Source: Hyphomicrobiales bacterium (GTDB lineage: Bacteria; Pseudomonadota; Alphaproteobacteria; Rhizobiales; Aestuariivirgaceae). Taken from it: a stretch of 64,000 bases of DNA. Location of the stretch: contig JANYHN010000070.1 in NCBI GenBank assembly GCA_025359045.1, forward strand, positions 104,698 to 168,697, in the 5' to 3' direction. Below, one piece after another: positions 45,185 through 54,865 of this stretch (position 1 is its first letter; each line of letters begins with the position of its first letter). The notes under the pieces are model-generated. The model did not search any database. It saw only the letters and a list, made by a program, of their open reading frames with translations, and had not been told where the DNA came from. Position numbers and translations under genes: made by a program.

Positions 45185-46447
45185 ATGACAACACTTGACC
45201 AACTTAATTTGAGAGAGCTGAACCAAGCGCCACATTTGCAGCAATTCAGCAATCCGGTTCGCTATGGCTTTGCGGCTTTGATGGCGGCGGTTGGATATTT
45301 GGCGCTTTATTTCGATTGGCCTTTCGAAACGCTGGGTGTCTTCCAGCCCATGATGTATGCGCTGGGGTTGGTTGTCGTCTCACTGGTTATCGATATCCCG
45401 TTTGACCGCCTCAGCTATCAGCTGGGCATGATTGGAATTTTCATTCTAGGTGCAATCACAGCGTTTCTCGCTTGGTCTTCGGGCGGAACTATAATCAGTC
45501 AAGACGGCGCTGATCTTATCTGGAAAATAACGGCTCTTTTTGTGATATTGTTTACGTTAGCTGCCGCTGTTTGGAACGCCCCGTTCAAAAATTTCCATTC
45601 GAAGATCGCGGCTATACCTATGATGTATATTGTGTTGTTTGCCTTTATCGGTTGCAGCATTTGGACGGTTGTATTTTCTACTTCCAACGCCAAGATTTAT
45701 CCGACCTACACCTATGCTGGCTTTGGACAATATTTGCGCCTGTGGCATTCGGATAAATGGTGGATCGCAGTTCAGAATGTTCTTATTTACATTGGTTTCA
45801 GCACGGTTTTGGCCTTCGTCATCGGTTTTCTTCTGGCCGTTTTCATGGATCAAAAAATTCGCCTCGAAGGGTTGTTCCGCACAATTTATCTTTATCCATT
45901 CGCGCTGTCTTTCATCGTTACGGGTCACGTGTGGGCTTGGATATTATCGCCTGAATATGGTTTGGAAAAGTCAGTGCGCCAACTGGGATGGACGAGCTTT
46001 TCATTTGATTGGCTGACCAACACAGACAAAGCCATTTATTGCGTAGTGATCGCGGGACTATGGCAGGGCGCAGGGCTGGTGATGGCGTTGATGCTGGCTG
46101 GCCTTCGCGGCATTGATGATGAAGTTTGGAAAGCCGCGCGCGTGGACGGCATTCCGAAATGGCGCACCTATTGGTCAATCGTAATCCCGATGATGCGCCC
46201 GGTTCTTATTACAACATTCGTGATCGTGGCCTCTGGTGCATTCCGGGTTTACGACATTGTGGTTGCTCTCACAGATGGCGGCCCTGGCATCTCATCAACC
46301 GTGCCGTCGCAATATGTTTATGTCAATCTCTTCTCCGGCAACATCGCGCAAGGCTTGGCCGCAGCCACTATCATGTTGTTGATTAGTGCAATAATCTTGA
46401 TCCCTTGGGTCTATGTTGAATTCGTTAAAGGTAAGCAGATAAGATGA
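45185..46447 (+). CDS. Sugar ABC transporter permease (long MalF-like)
   Basis: A 420-residue permease with extra N-terminal membrane helices compared with the usual 300 residues; about eight to nine segments in total. The EAA loop is DEVWKAARVDGIPKWRTYWS followed by IVIPMMRP. It overlaps the next permease by four bases (ATGA). It partners the binding protein at 43768 and the ATPase at 47397. Confidence 0.92.
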   Translation: MTTLDQLNLRELNQAPHLQQFSNPVRYGFAALMAAVGYLALYFDWPFETLGVFQPMMYALGLVVVSLVIDIPFDRLSYQLGMIGIFILGAITAFLAWSSGGTIISQDGADLIWKITALFVILFTLAAAVWNAPFKNFHSKIAAIPMMYIVLFAFIGCSIWTVVFSTSNAKIYPTYTYAGFGQYLRLWHSDKWWIAVQNVLIYIGFSTVLAFVIGFLLAVFMDQKIRLEGLFRTIYLYPFALSFIVTGHVWAWILSPEYGLEKSVRQLGWTSFSFDWLTNTDKAIYCVVIAGLWQGAGLVMALMLAGLRGIDDEVWKAARVDGIPKWRTYWSIVIPMMRPVLITTFVIVASGAFRVYDIVVALTDGGPGISSTVPSQYVYVNLFSGNIAQGLAAATIMLLISAIILIPWVYVEFVKGKQIR

Positions 46448-47394
46448 GCTCGCAATCACTTTCAATAGAGCCCTCAGGCCCAAAACCACGCAAGTGGTTT
46501 GAGTGGGAGCGGGTTTTGATTTACAGCTTTCTGATCATCACCGCACTCTACTGGTTATTCCCATTATATATCGTGATCATCACCTCGTTCAAAGATCTAG
46601 TGACGATCCGCGACGGCAATATTTTTATGCCACAGCTTCACTACCCCATCGTGGAAGTCACCACCGACGCTGGCACGCAGATGGTGCAAGAGCATTTTTA
46701 TGATCCATGGGTGCGCGCTTGGCTGCATGTTTGCACGGGTTTGCAATGTGAAGGCATCAGCCCCAATTTTTGGAAATCGGTGATTATCACTGTGCCATCC
46801 GTGATCATTTCCATCGCAGTGGCAGTGACCACCGGCTACGCATTGTCGAATTGGCCGTTCAAGTTTTCTGAAGCATTCTTCACTGTTCTGATTGTTGGTT
46901 CATTCATCCCGTATCAAGTGATGCTTTATCCGATGGTGCTGCTCACCAAAAACATGGGCATATACTCAACACTTTACGCGGTGATTTTCGTGCATACGGT
47001 TTTTGGTTTGCCGATCCTCACACTTTTGTTCCGTAACTATTTTCAGTCTCTGCCGGCTGAGTTGTTCAAAGCCGCGCGTGTGGATGGTGCTGGCTTCTGG
47101 CGCATTCTGTTTCAAATTTTCTTGCCGATGTCACTTCCCATCATGGTGGTTGCAATCATTCTGCAAGTCACGGGTATATGGAATGACTTCTTGTTTGGTG
47201 TGGTCTTTGCGGGCCCACAAAATTATCCAATGCCGGTGAAGCTCAACAACATTTTCACATCGGCACAAGGTGTTAAAGAATACAACGTGGAAATGGCGGC
47301 CTCAATTCTCACAGGCGCTGTTCCACTTTTCATCTATTTCTTCTCAGGTAAATGGTTCGTGCGCGGCATCGCTGCTGGTGCGGTGAAAGGTTAA
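46444..47394 (+). CDS. Sugar ABC transporter permease (MalG-like)
   Basis: A 316-residue permease with about six membrane helices. The EAA motif is AELFKAARVDGAGFWRILFQ followed by IFLPMSLP. Between helices 1 and 2 there is an extended periplasmic loop of about 60 residues containing VCTGLQCEG. It overlaps the preceding permease by four bases and lies two bases before the ATPase start. Confidence 0.92.
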   Translation: MSSQSLSIEPSGPKPRKWFEWERVLIYSFLIITALYWLFPLYIVIITSFKDLVTIRDGNIFMPQLHYPIVEVTTDAGTQMVQEHFYDPWVRAWLHVCTGLQCEGISPNFWKSVIITVPSVIISIAVAVTTGYALSNWPFKFSEAFFTVLIVGSFIPYQVMLYPMVLLTKNMGIYSTLYAVIFVHTVFGLPILTLLFRNYFQSLPAELFKAARVDGAGFWRILFQIFLPMSLPIMVVAIILQVTGIWNDFLFGVVFAGPQNYPMPVKLNNIFTSAQGVKEYNVEMAASILTGAVPLFIYFFSGKWFVRGIAAGAVKG

Positions 47395-47396
47395 TT

Positions 47397-48521
47397 ATGG
47401 CTGTTGTTACTCAATTGAAAACAAAACCGAGCGTGAACAGCGTTTCCATTCGCGGCCTTGCACAAAGCTATGGCGCTCTGCAGATTTTAAAACAGCTTGA
47501 TCTTGATATTCCAGACGGAGAATTTCTGGTTCTGCTTGGGCCATCTGGCTGCGGCAAATCCACTTTGCTGAATTGCATTGCCGGGTTGCTCGAACCAACC
47601 CATGGTCAGGTTTTCATCAAGGGTAAAAACGTTACGTGGGAAGAGCCGAAAGATCGCGGCATCGGCATGGTGTTCCAATCCTATGCACTTTATCCGCAAA
47701 TGACGGTTGAGCGGAATATGTCCTTTGGTCTACGCGTTGCTGGCATGGCCAAGGATGAGATCGAAAAGCGCGTAGGCCGCGCTGCGGATATTTTGCAGCT
47801 TGGCCCTCTATTGCAGCGCAAGCCCATGCAGCTTTCGGGCGGCCAGCGCCAACGTGTTGCGATTGGCCGCGCCTTGGTGCGAGATGTGGATGTGTTTTTG
47901 TTTGATGAACCGCTCTCGAACCTTGATGCAAAATTGCGTGCTGAGCTCCGCGTTGAGATCAAGCGTCTTCATCAACGTCTCGGCAACACCATGATATATG
48001 TAACGCATGATCAGATTGAAGCCATGACATTAGCTGATCGTATCGCTGTGATGAAAAGCGGTGCGATCCAGCAGCTTGATACTCCGATGACGATTTATAA
48101 TAGGCCTATAAACCGTTATGTGGCTGGGTTTATTGGCTCGCCAGGCATGAATTTCCTGAAGAGCGAAATTGAAGGCGCAGGCGCAAAAGCGGTTTTGAAA
48201 TTTGGCCCCGGCAAAATCAATTTGAAAGACTATACGCCTGTTGCCCCTTTGATGCCAAAGCAAGTGGCATTTGGTGTCAGGCCTGAACATATCCGCATTA
48301 ACGCTGGTGCTGAAGCTGGATTGTCGGATTCGTTTGACGCTGTTGTCGATATTGTAGAGCCCATGGGTTCAGACAGTTTGGTGTGGCTCAATGTGGCAAG
48401 CCAAACCATGTCGGCGCGGGTCGAATCATCCGAACAATACAAGCCAGGGGAAAAAGTGAAAATCCGTTTCCGGGTTGGTCTTGCATCACTGTTTGATGAG
48501 GCCACTGGCGATAGGCTTTGA
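47397..48521 (+). CDS. Sugar ABC transporter ATP-binding protein, UgpC/MalK type
   Basis: A 374-residue ATPase. Walker A LLGPSGCGKSTLL, signature LSGGQRQRVAIGRA, Walker B VFLFDEPLSNLDA, switch THDQIEAM, and a C-terminal TOBE domain (about 250-374). The frame is open from 47352, but ATG 47397 lies just after the permease stop and matches family length. It energises the 43768-47394 importer. The next gene starts one base after its stop. Confidence 0.94.
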   Translation: MAVVTQLKTKPSVNSVSIRGLAQSYGALQILKQLDLDIPDGEFLVLLGPSGCGKSTLLNCIAGLLEPTHGQVFIKGKNVTWEEPKDRGIGMVFQSYALYPQMTVERNMSFGLRVAGMAKDEIEKRVGRAADILQLGPLLQRKPMQLSGGQRQRVAIGRALVRDVDVFLFDEPLSNLDAKLRAELRVEIKRLHQRLGNTMIYVTHDQIEAMTLADRIAVMKSGAIQQLDTPMTIYNRPINRYVAGFIGSPGMNFLKSEIEGAGAKAVLKFGPGKINLKDYTPVAPLMPKQVAFGVRPEHIRINAGAEAGLSDSFDAVVDIVEPMGSDSLVWLNVASQTMSARVESSEQYKPGEKVKIRFRVGLASLFDEATGDRL

Positions 48522-48522
48522 G

Positions 48523-50919
48523 ATGATTGATCTTGCTGGATCATGGGAAATCAAAAGCTCTGACGGCAAGCATAAGGCACCCTACCTCGTGCCCGGAGAC
48601 GTGCATTCATCGTTGATTGCCGCTGGCATTATTCCTGATCCCTATATTGGCCGAAATGAATATGACGTGCGCTGGGTCGCTGAGCAGGATTGGATCGCGA
48701 TGCGCGACTTTGAGTGGGATGGTGAGGGCGCGTGGAACCTCGATATCGATTATCTCGACACTGTGGCCGAAGTGAAGATCAACGGCAAGTCTGTTCTGAA
48801 AGCCGATAATTGTTTCATGCGTTATCAGCCGGATGTGACTAAAGCGCTGAAGCGTGGCAAAAACAAAATGGAAATTCACTTTTTCTCGAATGTGAAGGAA
48901 GCTGCAAAGCGCCAGAAGGCACACCCTTACTTTGTGCCCTACAGCAATACCAATAGCCCCATCCCCGACACGAATTTCCTGCGCAAGCCATCTTGCCATG
49001 CGGGCTGGGATTGGAATTTGGCGATTATGCCGTTTGGGGCATATGGCAAGTTAGTGCTTCGGAGGCCCGATCTTGGCGATCCAAAAACGATCCAATTTTC
49101 CACACAGTTCAATTCTGATAATTCTGTTGATGTCACCGTTCATTTAGGTGGATGGGCTCTTTTCGGTGAAATTCTGATTACATTGGATGGAGATACGCGC
49201 TCGAGCAAGCACCGTCTTGAGGTCTTCCACTTGGCTAAGCCAAAATTATGGTGGCCATCTGGCAGTGGTACTCCGCATCTTTATGAATTGAAGATCGAAT
49301 ATAGAGGTCAAACTATCACGAAAAAAGTGGGCTTGCGTCAAATTGAACTTGTTACAACAAAAGATGATGTGGGTGCTGGCTTCCAGTTTAAAATTAATGG
49401 CAATGAAGTTTTTTGTAAGGGCGCAAACTGGATTCCGGCCGACGCGCTTCCTTCCCGTGCAACTCCACAGCTAACGCGCAAACTTTTACAAGCCGCTGTT
49501 GACGCGAACATGAACATGATCCGCGTATGGGGCGGCGGATATTATGAGCAGGATTGGTTTTATGATCTCTGCGATGAATTGGGGCTGATGGTATGGCAAG
49601 ATTTTCAATTTTCTTGCAATCTTTATCCCGCAAATGAAGAATTCCTTTTTCAGGTAGATGAAGAGGTTCGCGAGCAGGTCAATCGCCTTCGTAACCATGC
49701 CTGCATTGCCCTCTGGTGTGGCGATAATGAGTTGATCGGAGCTCTCACATGGTTCCCAGAATCCCGCGCTAATCGTGATCGCTATCTGGCGGCCTATGAT
49801 CGTCTGAACTACACAATCGAAAAAGCGGCGAAACAGGCCGACCCCACCATCAACTGGTGGCCATCTTCGCCATCACCCGGCCTGCTTTCTTTTGGTGATG
49901 CGTGGCATGATGATCGGTCCGGGGATATGCACTTCTGGTCGGTTTGGCACGAGGGCAAGGATTTTGAGCATTACCGCGATGTGAACCCGCGCTTTTGTTC
50001 GGAATTTGGGTTTCAGTCTTATCCATCACTCCACATTGTTAAAAAATTTTCCACCAGCGACGAAGATTTAAATATCTCCTCATCTGTCATGGAAAGCCAT
50101 CAGAAGAATGCGGGTGGCAATGCGCGGATTGCCGAAACCATGTTCCGCTATTTCCGCTTTCCCACGGATTTTGGAAATTTCTGTTATCTCTCTCAAGTGC
50201 AGCAGGGCCTCGCCATTAAAACCGCAGTTGAATATTGGCGTAGCTTGAAGCCGCATTGCATGGGCACGCTGTATTGGCAGCTCAATGACACATGGCCCGT
50301 GGCTTCATGGTCGTCGCTTGATCATGGCGGTGGCTGGAAGTTGATGCATTATATGGCACGGCGGTTTTATGCCCCCGTTGCTGTGATGGCACTGCCCGAT
50401 AAGAAGACGGGCGGCATCATCATCAAAGCGGTCAATGACCGCCACACCAAACAAAAGCTTTCATTAAAACTGACCACGCTTGATCCTGCGGGCAAGGCCA
50501 AACATTTGAAAGACATCAGCGCCAACATCCCCGCTGATAAAGCGGTTGAAGTGGCCAAACTTAAAAAGGGTCAACTGCCAACAGGTCACATTCTGATCCT
50601 TGATTATGAAGCCGCCGATGGCAGCAAGGGCAGGGTGCATTTTGCCAACAAGCCTTATAAAGCCATGAACATCATCAATCCTGAAATCACGCACAACACC
50701 AAAGTTAAAAATGGCAAGTTGCATATTGCTCTAAGCACCAATAACGCTGCAATTTTCGTGACCGCTGAGACAGGCGTGTTCGGCCGCTATTCCGACAACG
50801 TGCTCGATATGTTGCCAGGCGAAAAAGCAGACATCATTTTCACCCCCGATAATGCGGATGATATTAAAACCGCGCAAACCAATCTCATTATCCGCAATCT
50901 CTATTCATCATCCCATTAA
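48523..50919 (+). CDS. Beta-mannosidase, glycoside hydrolase family 2
   Basis: A 798-residue cytoplasmic GH2 enzyme releasing beta-linked mannose (or a similar sugar) from imported oligosaccharides. It has an N-terminal sugar-binding domain (LAGSWEIKSSDG at the start), an immunoglobulin-like domain, then the TIM barrel with KGANWIPADALPSR and MIRVWGGGYYEQD. The acid/base glutamate is in WCGDNELIG (about 403) and the nucleophile in CSEFGFQSYPS (about 494). YWQLNDTWPVASW is typical of beta-mannosidases. The start is chosen directly after the ATPase stop; no signal peptide. Confidence 0.9.
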   Translation: MIDLAGSWEIKSSDGKHKAPYLVPGDVHSSLIAAGIIPDPYIGRNEYDVRWVAEQDWIAMRDFEWDGEGAWNLDIDYLDTVAEVKINGKSVLKADNCFMRYQPDVTKALKRGKNKMEIHFFSNVKEAAKRQKAHPYFVPYSNTNSPIPDTNFLRKPSCHAGWDWNLAIMPFGAYGKLVLRRPDLGDPKTIQFSTQFNSDNSVDVTVHLGGWALFGEILITLDGDTRSSKHRLEVFHLAKPKLWWPSGSGTPHLYELKIEYRGQTITKKVGLRQIELVTTKDDVGAGFQFKINGNEVFCKGANWIPADALPSRATPQLTRKLLQAAVDANMNMIRVWGGGYYEQDWFYDLCDELGLMVWQDFQFSCNLYPANEEFLFQVDEEVREQVNRLRNHACIALWCGDNELIGALTWFPESRANRDRYLAAYDRLNYTIEKAAKQADPTINWWPSSPSPGLLSFGDAWHDDRSGDMHFWSVWHEGKDFEHYRDVNPRFCSEFGFQSYPSLHIVKKFSTSDEDLNISSSVMESHQKNAGGNARIAETMFRYFRFPTDFGNFCYLSQVQQGLAIKTAVEYWRSLKPHCMGTLYWQLNDTWPVASWSSLDHGGGWKLMHYMARRFYAPVAVMALPDKKTGGIIIKAVNDRHTKQKLSLKLTTLDPAGKAKHLKDISANIPADKAVEVAKLKKGQLPTGHILILDYEAADGSKGRVHFANKPYKAMNIINPEITHNTKVKNGKLHIALSTNNAAIFVTAETGVFGRYSDNVLDMLPGEKADIIFTPDNADDIKTAQTNLIIRNLYSSSH

Positions 50920-50932
50920 CGAGGAGGCCAGC

Positions 50933-51682
50933 ATGCCAAAAAGAATTTCATTCCAACTCTACTCCGCGCGCAAGTCTGAACCATGGTCGGCCATCGTCGA
51001 ACATTTGGCCAAATGCGGTTACAAAGAAGTCGAAGGCTTTGGTGCAAATTATGAAGATGCTATGGCCACGCGCGCTTTACTCGATGCCAATGGTATGACG
51101 ATGCCAACGGGCCATTTTTCCATCGACATGTTGGAGAAGGACCCAAAGAAAGTTGCAAAAATCGCCGCCACGCTTGGTATTCGGAATATTTATTGCCCCT
51201 TTATTATGCCAGATGCGCGGCCGAAATCTGCAGCGGGTTGGAAAGCTTTTGGTAAGCGCTTGAGTGCAATTGGCACTGTGATGCGCGGCGAGGGTTATGG
51301 CTTTGGCTGGCATAATCACGATTTTGAATTCAAGAAATTGCACGATGGTTCCATGCCGCATGAGCGCATCTTCGAAGGTGGACCGATGTTGGATTGGGAA
51401 ATTGATATTGCGTGGGTTGCTTTTGCCAAACAAAATCCCGTGAAGTGGATAAAGGCTTATGCTGACCGCATCACCACTGCGCATATTAAAGACAATGCCG
51501 CCAAGGGCGAAAATCTCGATCAACACGGTCAATCCGATGTGGGCAAAGGTACATTGAAGTGGCCTGAGATTTTTAAAGCGCTGCAAGCCACCCGTTGCAT
51601 GACTTACGTGGTTGAGCACGATGACCCGAAGGATTACAAATCATTTGCAAAGAATTCTTATAATTTCCTGTCAAAGATTTAA
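50933..51682 (+). CDS. Sugar phosphate isomerase/epimerase-like TIM barrel protein
   Basis: A 249-residue AP-endonuclease-2/xylose-isomerase-like protein. GAGGAGG upstream fixes the ATG at 50933 inside the longer frame. Metal-ligand segments are GWHNHDFEF (about 122), EIDIAWV and TAHIKDN, with a final EHDDPKD. Such enzymes often act with Gfo/Idh/MocA dehydrogenases on 3-keto-sugars or glycosides. The adjacent dehydrogenase supports a joint role. No specific reaction assigned. Confidence 0.85.
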   Translation: MPKRISFQLYSARKSEPWSAIVEHLAKCGYKEVEGFGANYEDAMATRALLDANGMTMPTGHFSIDMLEKDPKKVAKIAATLGIRNIYCPFIMPDARPKSAAGWKAFGKRLSAIGTVMRGEGYGFGWHNHDFEFKKLHDGSMPHERIFEGGPMLDWEIDIAWVAFAKQNPVKWIKAYADRITTAHIKDNAAKGENLDQHGQSDVGKGTLKWPEIFKALQATRCMTYVVEHDDPKDYKSFAKNSYNFLSKI

Positions 51683-51691
51683 GGTGATAAA

Positions 51692-52837
51692 ATGAGCAAA
51701 ACACTCGGCGTCGGCATCATTGGATGCGGTAATATTTCTTGGGCTTATTTAACGCTGGCCAAGCGGTTCAAGCATATTGAAGTCAAGGTTGTGGCAGATA
51801 TGAATATGGCGGTCGCTGAAGCGCGCGCCAAAGAATTTGGCGTGAAAGCGCAAAGTGTCAAAGATCTTTTGAAGAATGATGACATTCAAATCGTCGTCAA
51901 TCTCACAGTGCCTGCCGTCCACTATAAAGTGTCGAAACAAATCCTTGATGCTGGCAAGCATGTGTATTCAGAAAAGCCACTCACTCTTTCTTACAAAGAT
52001 GCATTGGCCTTACAAAAATATGCAGCCAAGAAAAAACTGCGTGTGTGTTCAGCGCCCGATACATTCCTAGGAAGTTCGCATCAGCTGGCGCGCAAGGCAA
52101 TTGATGATGGCAAGATCGGCAAGGTTGTTTCCGGCACCTGCCATTTCATGGGCCCCGGCATGGAAATGTGGCATCCCAATCCAGATTTCTTCTTCAACCC
52201 CGGTGGTGGCCCGATGCTGGATATGGGGCCATATTACATCACGAATCTTGTAAATTTGATCGGCCCCGTAAAACGCGTGGCGGGTTTTTCTGTCACAGGT
52301 CGAAAGGAACGCACCATCAGCAACGGCCCGCGCAATGGTGAAAAAGTAAAAGTAAAAACGCCGACAACATATCATGCGCTGCTTGAATTTGCGCAAGGCG
52401 CTGTCATTACTGTATCCCTTTCCTGGGATGTGTGGGCGCATAAGCATCAAAATATGGAAATCTACGGTCAGGCAGGCGCAATGTTTGTTCCTGATCCAAA
52501 TTTCTTTGGTGGTGATGTGATGGTGGCGGGGGCTGACCAAAAGCCTTTGGCCTTGCCAACATGGGATCATCCGTTTGGCAAAAATAATTGGGGTCATCAC
52601 AATAGTCAAACTGATGTGATCTTTGCCAATTATCGCTGTGCCGGACTTGCGGACATGGCCGACGCCATTATGAAAAAGCGTCTTGCGCGGTGTGATATTT
52701 CGGTAGTGGCGCATGTGGTTGAAGTGATGACTTCGGTGATGGAGGCGGGTGCCGCAAACAAAGTCATCAAGTTGAAATCCACCTGCAAGCGTCCGATACC
52801 ATTGGGGCCAGATGAAGCCCGTGGCCTGATGAAATGA
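51692..52837 (+). CDS. Gfo/Idh/MocA-family oxidoreductase
   Basis: A 381-residue NAD(P)-dependent sugar dehydrogenase. The Rossmann motif is VGIIGCGNISWAYLTLAKR at the N-terminus and the conserved EKP lysine motif is VYSEKPLTLSYKDAL (about residue 90). The C-terminal alpha/beta domain contains GGGPMLDMGPYYITNLVNLIG. It follows the isomerase by 9 nt and overlaps the aldo-keto reductase by four bases. It probably oxidises or reduces a sugar ring carbon in the glycoside pathway. Confidence 0.9.
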   Translation: MSKTLGVGIIGCGNISWAYLTLAKRFKHIEVKVVADMNMAVAEARAKEFGVKAQSVKDLLKNDDIQIVVNLTVPAVHYKVSKQILDAGKHVYSEKPLTLSYKDALALQKYAAKKKLRVCSAPDTFLGSSHQLARKAIDDGKIGKVVSGTCHFMGPGMEMWHPNPDFFFNPGGGPMLDMGPYYITNLVNLIGPVKRVAGFSVTGRKERTISNGPRNGEKVKVKTPTTYHALLEFAQGAVITVSLSWDVWAHKHQNMEIYGQAGAMFVPDPNFFGGDVMVAGADQKPLALPTWDHPFGKNNWGHHNSQTDVIFANYRCAGLADMADAIMKKRLARCDISVVAHVVEVMTSVMEAGAANKVIKLKSTCKRPIPLGPDEARGLMK

Positions 52838-53799
52838 CTGGCATGACTTACCGGCGAAGTGGGCGCAGCGGATTGTTGCTGCCTGCTTTGTCGCTCGGTC
52901 TTTGGCATAATTTTGGTGATGACCATAAGCTCACGGATAAACGTTTGCTGTGCCGCAAGGCGTGGGATTTGGGCATCACGCATTTTGACCTTGCCAATAA
53001 TTATGGCCCGCCCGCGGGATCAGCTGAAGAAGCCTTTGGAAAAATCCTCAAGCTCGATTTCAAAAGCCACCGCGACCAGATGATCATCTCCAGCAAGGCT
53101 GGTTATCATATGTGGGAAGGGCCTTATGGGGAATGGGGCAGCCGCAAGTATATGTTGGCCAGCTTGGACCAAAGCTTAAAACGCATGGGGCTACCTTACG
53201 TTGATATTTTTTATTCCCACCGCTTTGATCCCAACACGCCGTTGGAAGAAACCATGGGCGCGCTTGATAATGCTGTTCGGTCGGGCAGGGCGCTTTATGT
53301 CGGAATTTCGAATTATCCAACCGCCGCTTTGCGCGAAGCTGCGCGTATATTGAAAGACATGGGCACGCCGTGTCTCATTCACCAGCCGCGTTATAATATG
53401 TTGCAGCGTGAGCCAGAGATTGGCGGTGCATTCGAAGCAGCGGAAACAAACGGCGTGGGCACCATTGTTTATTCGCCCCTGTCGCAAGGCATGCTGACGA
53501 GCAAATATTTAAATGGCATTCCAAAGGGCAGCCGCGCAACGACGGGTAAATTCCTGAAGGCCGAACAGATTGAACCCACACTGGTTGCGAAATTGAAGAG
53601 ACTGAATTTAATTGCCGGAGCGCGCGGTCAAACGCTGGCGCAGATGGCTATTGCTTGGGTATTGCGCGAAAAGTGGATTACATCGGCGCTCATCGGCGCA
53701 TCACGCCCCGAGCAGATTGAAGATAGCGTTGGTGCACTCAAGGCTCCTGCATTTACACAAGATGAATTGAAAAATATTGAAATGGAACTGGCGTCATGA
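52834..53799 (+). CDS. Aldo/keto reductase
   Basis: A 321-residue NADPH-dependent (beta/alpha)8 reductase, closest in feel to YghZ/L-glyceraldehyde-3-phosphate reductase-like members. Catalytic-tetrad segments are HFDLANNYGPPAGSAEEAFG (Asp and Tyr), ISSKAGYHMWEGPYG (Lys) and YSHRFDPNTPLEE (His). ATG 52834 overlaps the previous stop; ATG 52843 is an alternative. Likely reduces an aldehyde or keto intermediate in this catabolic operon. Confidence 0.9.
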   Translation: MTGMTYRRSGRSGLLLPALSLGLWHNFGDDHKLTDKRLLCRKAWDLGITHFDLANNYGPPAGSAEEAFGKILKLDFKSHRDQMIISSKAGYHMWEGPYGEWGSRKYMLASLDQSLKRMGLPYVDIFYSHRFDPNTPLEETMGALDNAVRSGRALYVGISNYPTAALREAARILKDMGTPCLIHQPRYNMLQREPEIGGAFEAAETNGVGTIVYSPLSQGMLTSKYLNGIPKGSRATTGKFLKAEQIEPTLVAKLKRLNLIAGARGQTLAQMAIAWVLREKWITSALIGASRPEQIEDSVGALKAPAFTQDELKNIEMELAS

Positions 53800-54215
53800 G
53801 TTTTATAAAGCAGGTCGCTCATGTTTGCGTGAAGACACATGATTTGAAATCGGCCGAAGAGTTTTATGTTGGTGTGCTGGGTCTTGAAAAAACTTTTGAT
53901 TTTAACCGTCCCACAGGTCGCATGGGATTTTATCTCGCGGCGGGCGGGCGCACCTATGTGGAAGTATTCATCGATGAGAAAGCGCCGCTGCCCGCGTTTG
54001 GACAAGTGGATCATTTCTGTTTCGAAGTGACAAATCTCGATCAAGCCATTGCGAAAATCCGCGCCAAGGGTGTTTCCGTCACCGACAAAAAATATGGCGT
54101 AGATGATACTTGGCAAGCATGGCTGGCTGATCCATCAGGCTCGCGCATTGAGCTATTTGAATACACTGCGAAGAGTGCACAGTTTGTGGGCGGGGATCGC
54201 ACGCCGGATTGGTGA
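53796..54215 (+). CDS. VOC-family (glyoxalase/bleomycin resistance fold) protein
   Basis: A 139-residue vicinal-oxygen-chelate protein with paired beta-alpha-beta-beta-beta units: QVAHVCVKTHDLKSAEEFYV at the start, DHFCFEVTNLDQAIAKIRAKG in the second half, and LADPSGSRIELFEYT near the end. The metal ligands appear to be His in AHVCV, His in VDHFCF and Glu in IELFEY. It is the last gene of the operon, overlapping the aldo-keto reductase by ATGA. It may be a lyase or epimerase for the pathway intermediate. Confidence 0.85.
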   Translation: MSFIKQVAHVCVKTHDLKSAEEFYVGVLGLEKTFDFNRPTGRMGFYLAAGGRTYVEVFIDEKAPLPAFGQVDHFCFEVTNLDQAIAKIRAKGVSVTDKKYGVDDTWQAWLADPSGSRIELFEYTAKSAQFVGGDRTPDW

Positions 54216-54272
54216 TTGGGAATACTGCCGCCGCGCAAGATGGCTTCTTCAAAAGACTTCCAGCAAAACGAC

Positions 54273-54301
54273 AAAAGCCGCATCCCTTTTGAGAATGCGG
54301 C
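54273..54301 (-). terminator. Intrinsic terminator downstream of cspA
   Basis: Read on the minus strand, a 7-bp stem (54295-54301 with 54277-54283) is followed by TTTTG. It lies about 67 nt after the cspA stop. A second GC-rich hairpin (54310-54350) precedes it. Confidence 0.6.
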
Positions 54302-54309
54302 CACAGCAA

Positions 54310-54350
54310 CTCTGACGCGCCGCCGGTACATACGTGGTCGGCGCGGAGAG
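54310..54350. repeat. GC-rich hairpin between convergent genes
   Basis: CTCT plus CGCGCCG (54310-54322) pair with CGGCGCG plus AGAG (54339-54350) around a 16-nt loop. It lies just after the cspA stop on the minus strand and probably stabilises the mRNA 3' end. Confidence 0.5.
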
Positions 54351-54367
54351 TCTGATCGAATTAGAGC

Positions 54368-54577
54368 TTAAACAGCCTGCAGGCTGTCAGCCGATGATTT
54401 GCCAGTGCGCTTGTCAGCGACGATTTCGTAACCAATCTTCTGGCCTTCGTTGAGACCACGGAGACCCGCACGTTCAACAGCGCTAATGTGGACGAATACG
54501 TCTGGTCCGCCGGCGTCTGGCTGAATGAAGCCGAAGCCCTTTTGCGCGTTAAACCACTTTACGGTGCCTTTTTGCAT
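54368..54577 (-). CDS. cspA: Cold-shock protein, CspA family
   Basis: A 69-residue OB-fold RNA chaperone. The RNA-binding motifs are intact: RNP1 as KGFGFIQPD and RNP2 as VFVHISAV, after the opening [12 protein letters not shown]. It is a single transcription unit with a long untranslated leader in the spacer towards the desaturase, as is usual for cold-regulated csp genes. Confidence 0.96.
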   Translation of the reverse strand: MQKGTVKWFNAQKGFGFIQPDAGGPDVFVHISAVERAGLRGLNEGQKIGYEIVADKRTGKSSADSLQAV

Positions 54578-54865
54578 AACTTAACTTATCCTTGATTAGA
54601 ACTAATAATGAGATGGCAAGCCCACAAAATCGTGAGTAAAATACCATACGAATGAAGGATAAGAGGAGTTGGCCTACGCGCTTTTTGAAAAAAGTGTAGT
54701 GCCGCGCGCCGATCGGCCTAAATTCGATTGCGGTTGTATATCCTAAACTACAATTAATTACAAGCCTTTCTGTGCCTGTGTCGAAAAGACTGTCACTTCC
54801 TCGCAAAACCTGTGCTAAAGCATGCGAATCTTCGGTTCACGAAACTCATTCAAAGGTGGATTTAC
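54578..54865. promoter_or_regulatory. Divergent spacer holding the cspA leader and desaturase promoter
   Basis: A 288-nt region between cspA and the desaturase. Membrane desaturases and Csp proteins are both typical cold-response products, so shared low-temperature control is plausible. I see no clear cold-box consensus. Confidence 0.35.

Noticed and set aside
48475..48522. Extended N-terminus of the beta-mannosidase overlapping the ATPase gene
   Set aside because: The extra 16 residues lie inside the ATPase coding region and ATG 48523 directly follows its stop, as expected for coupling.
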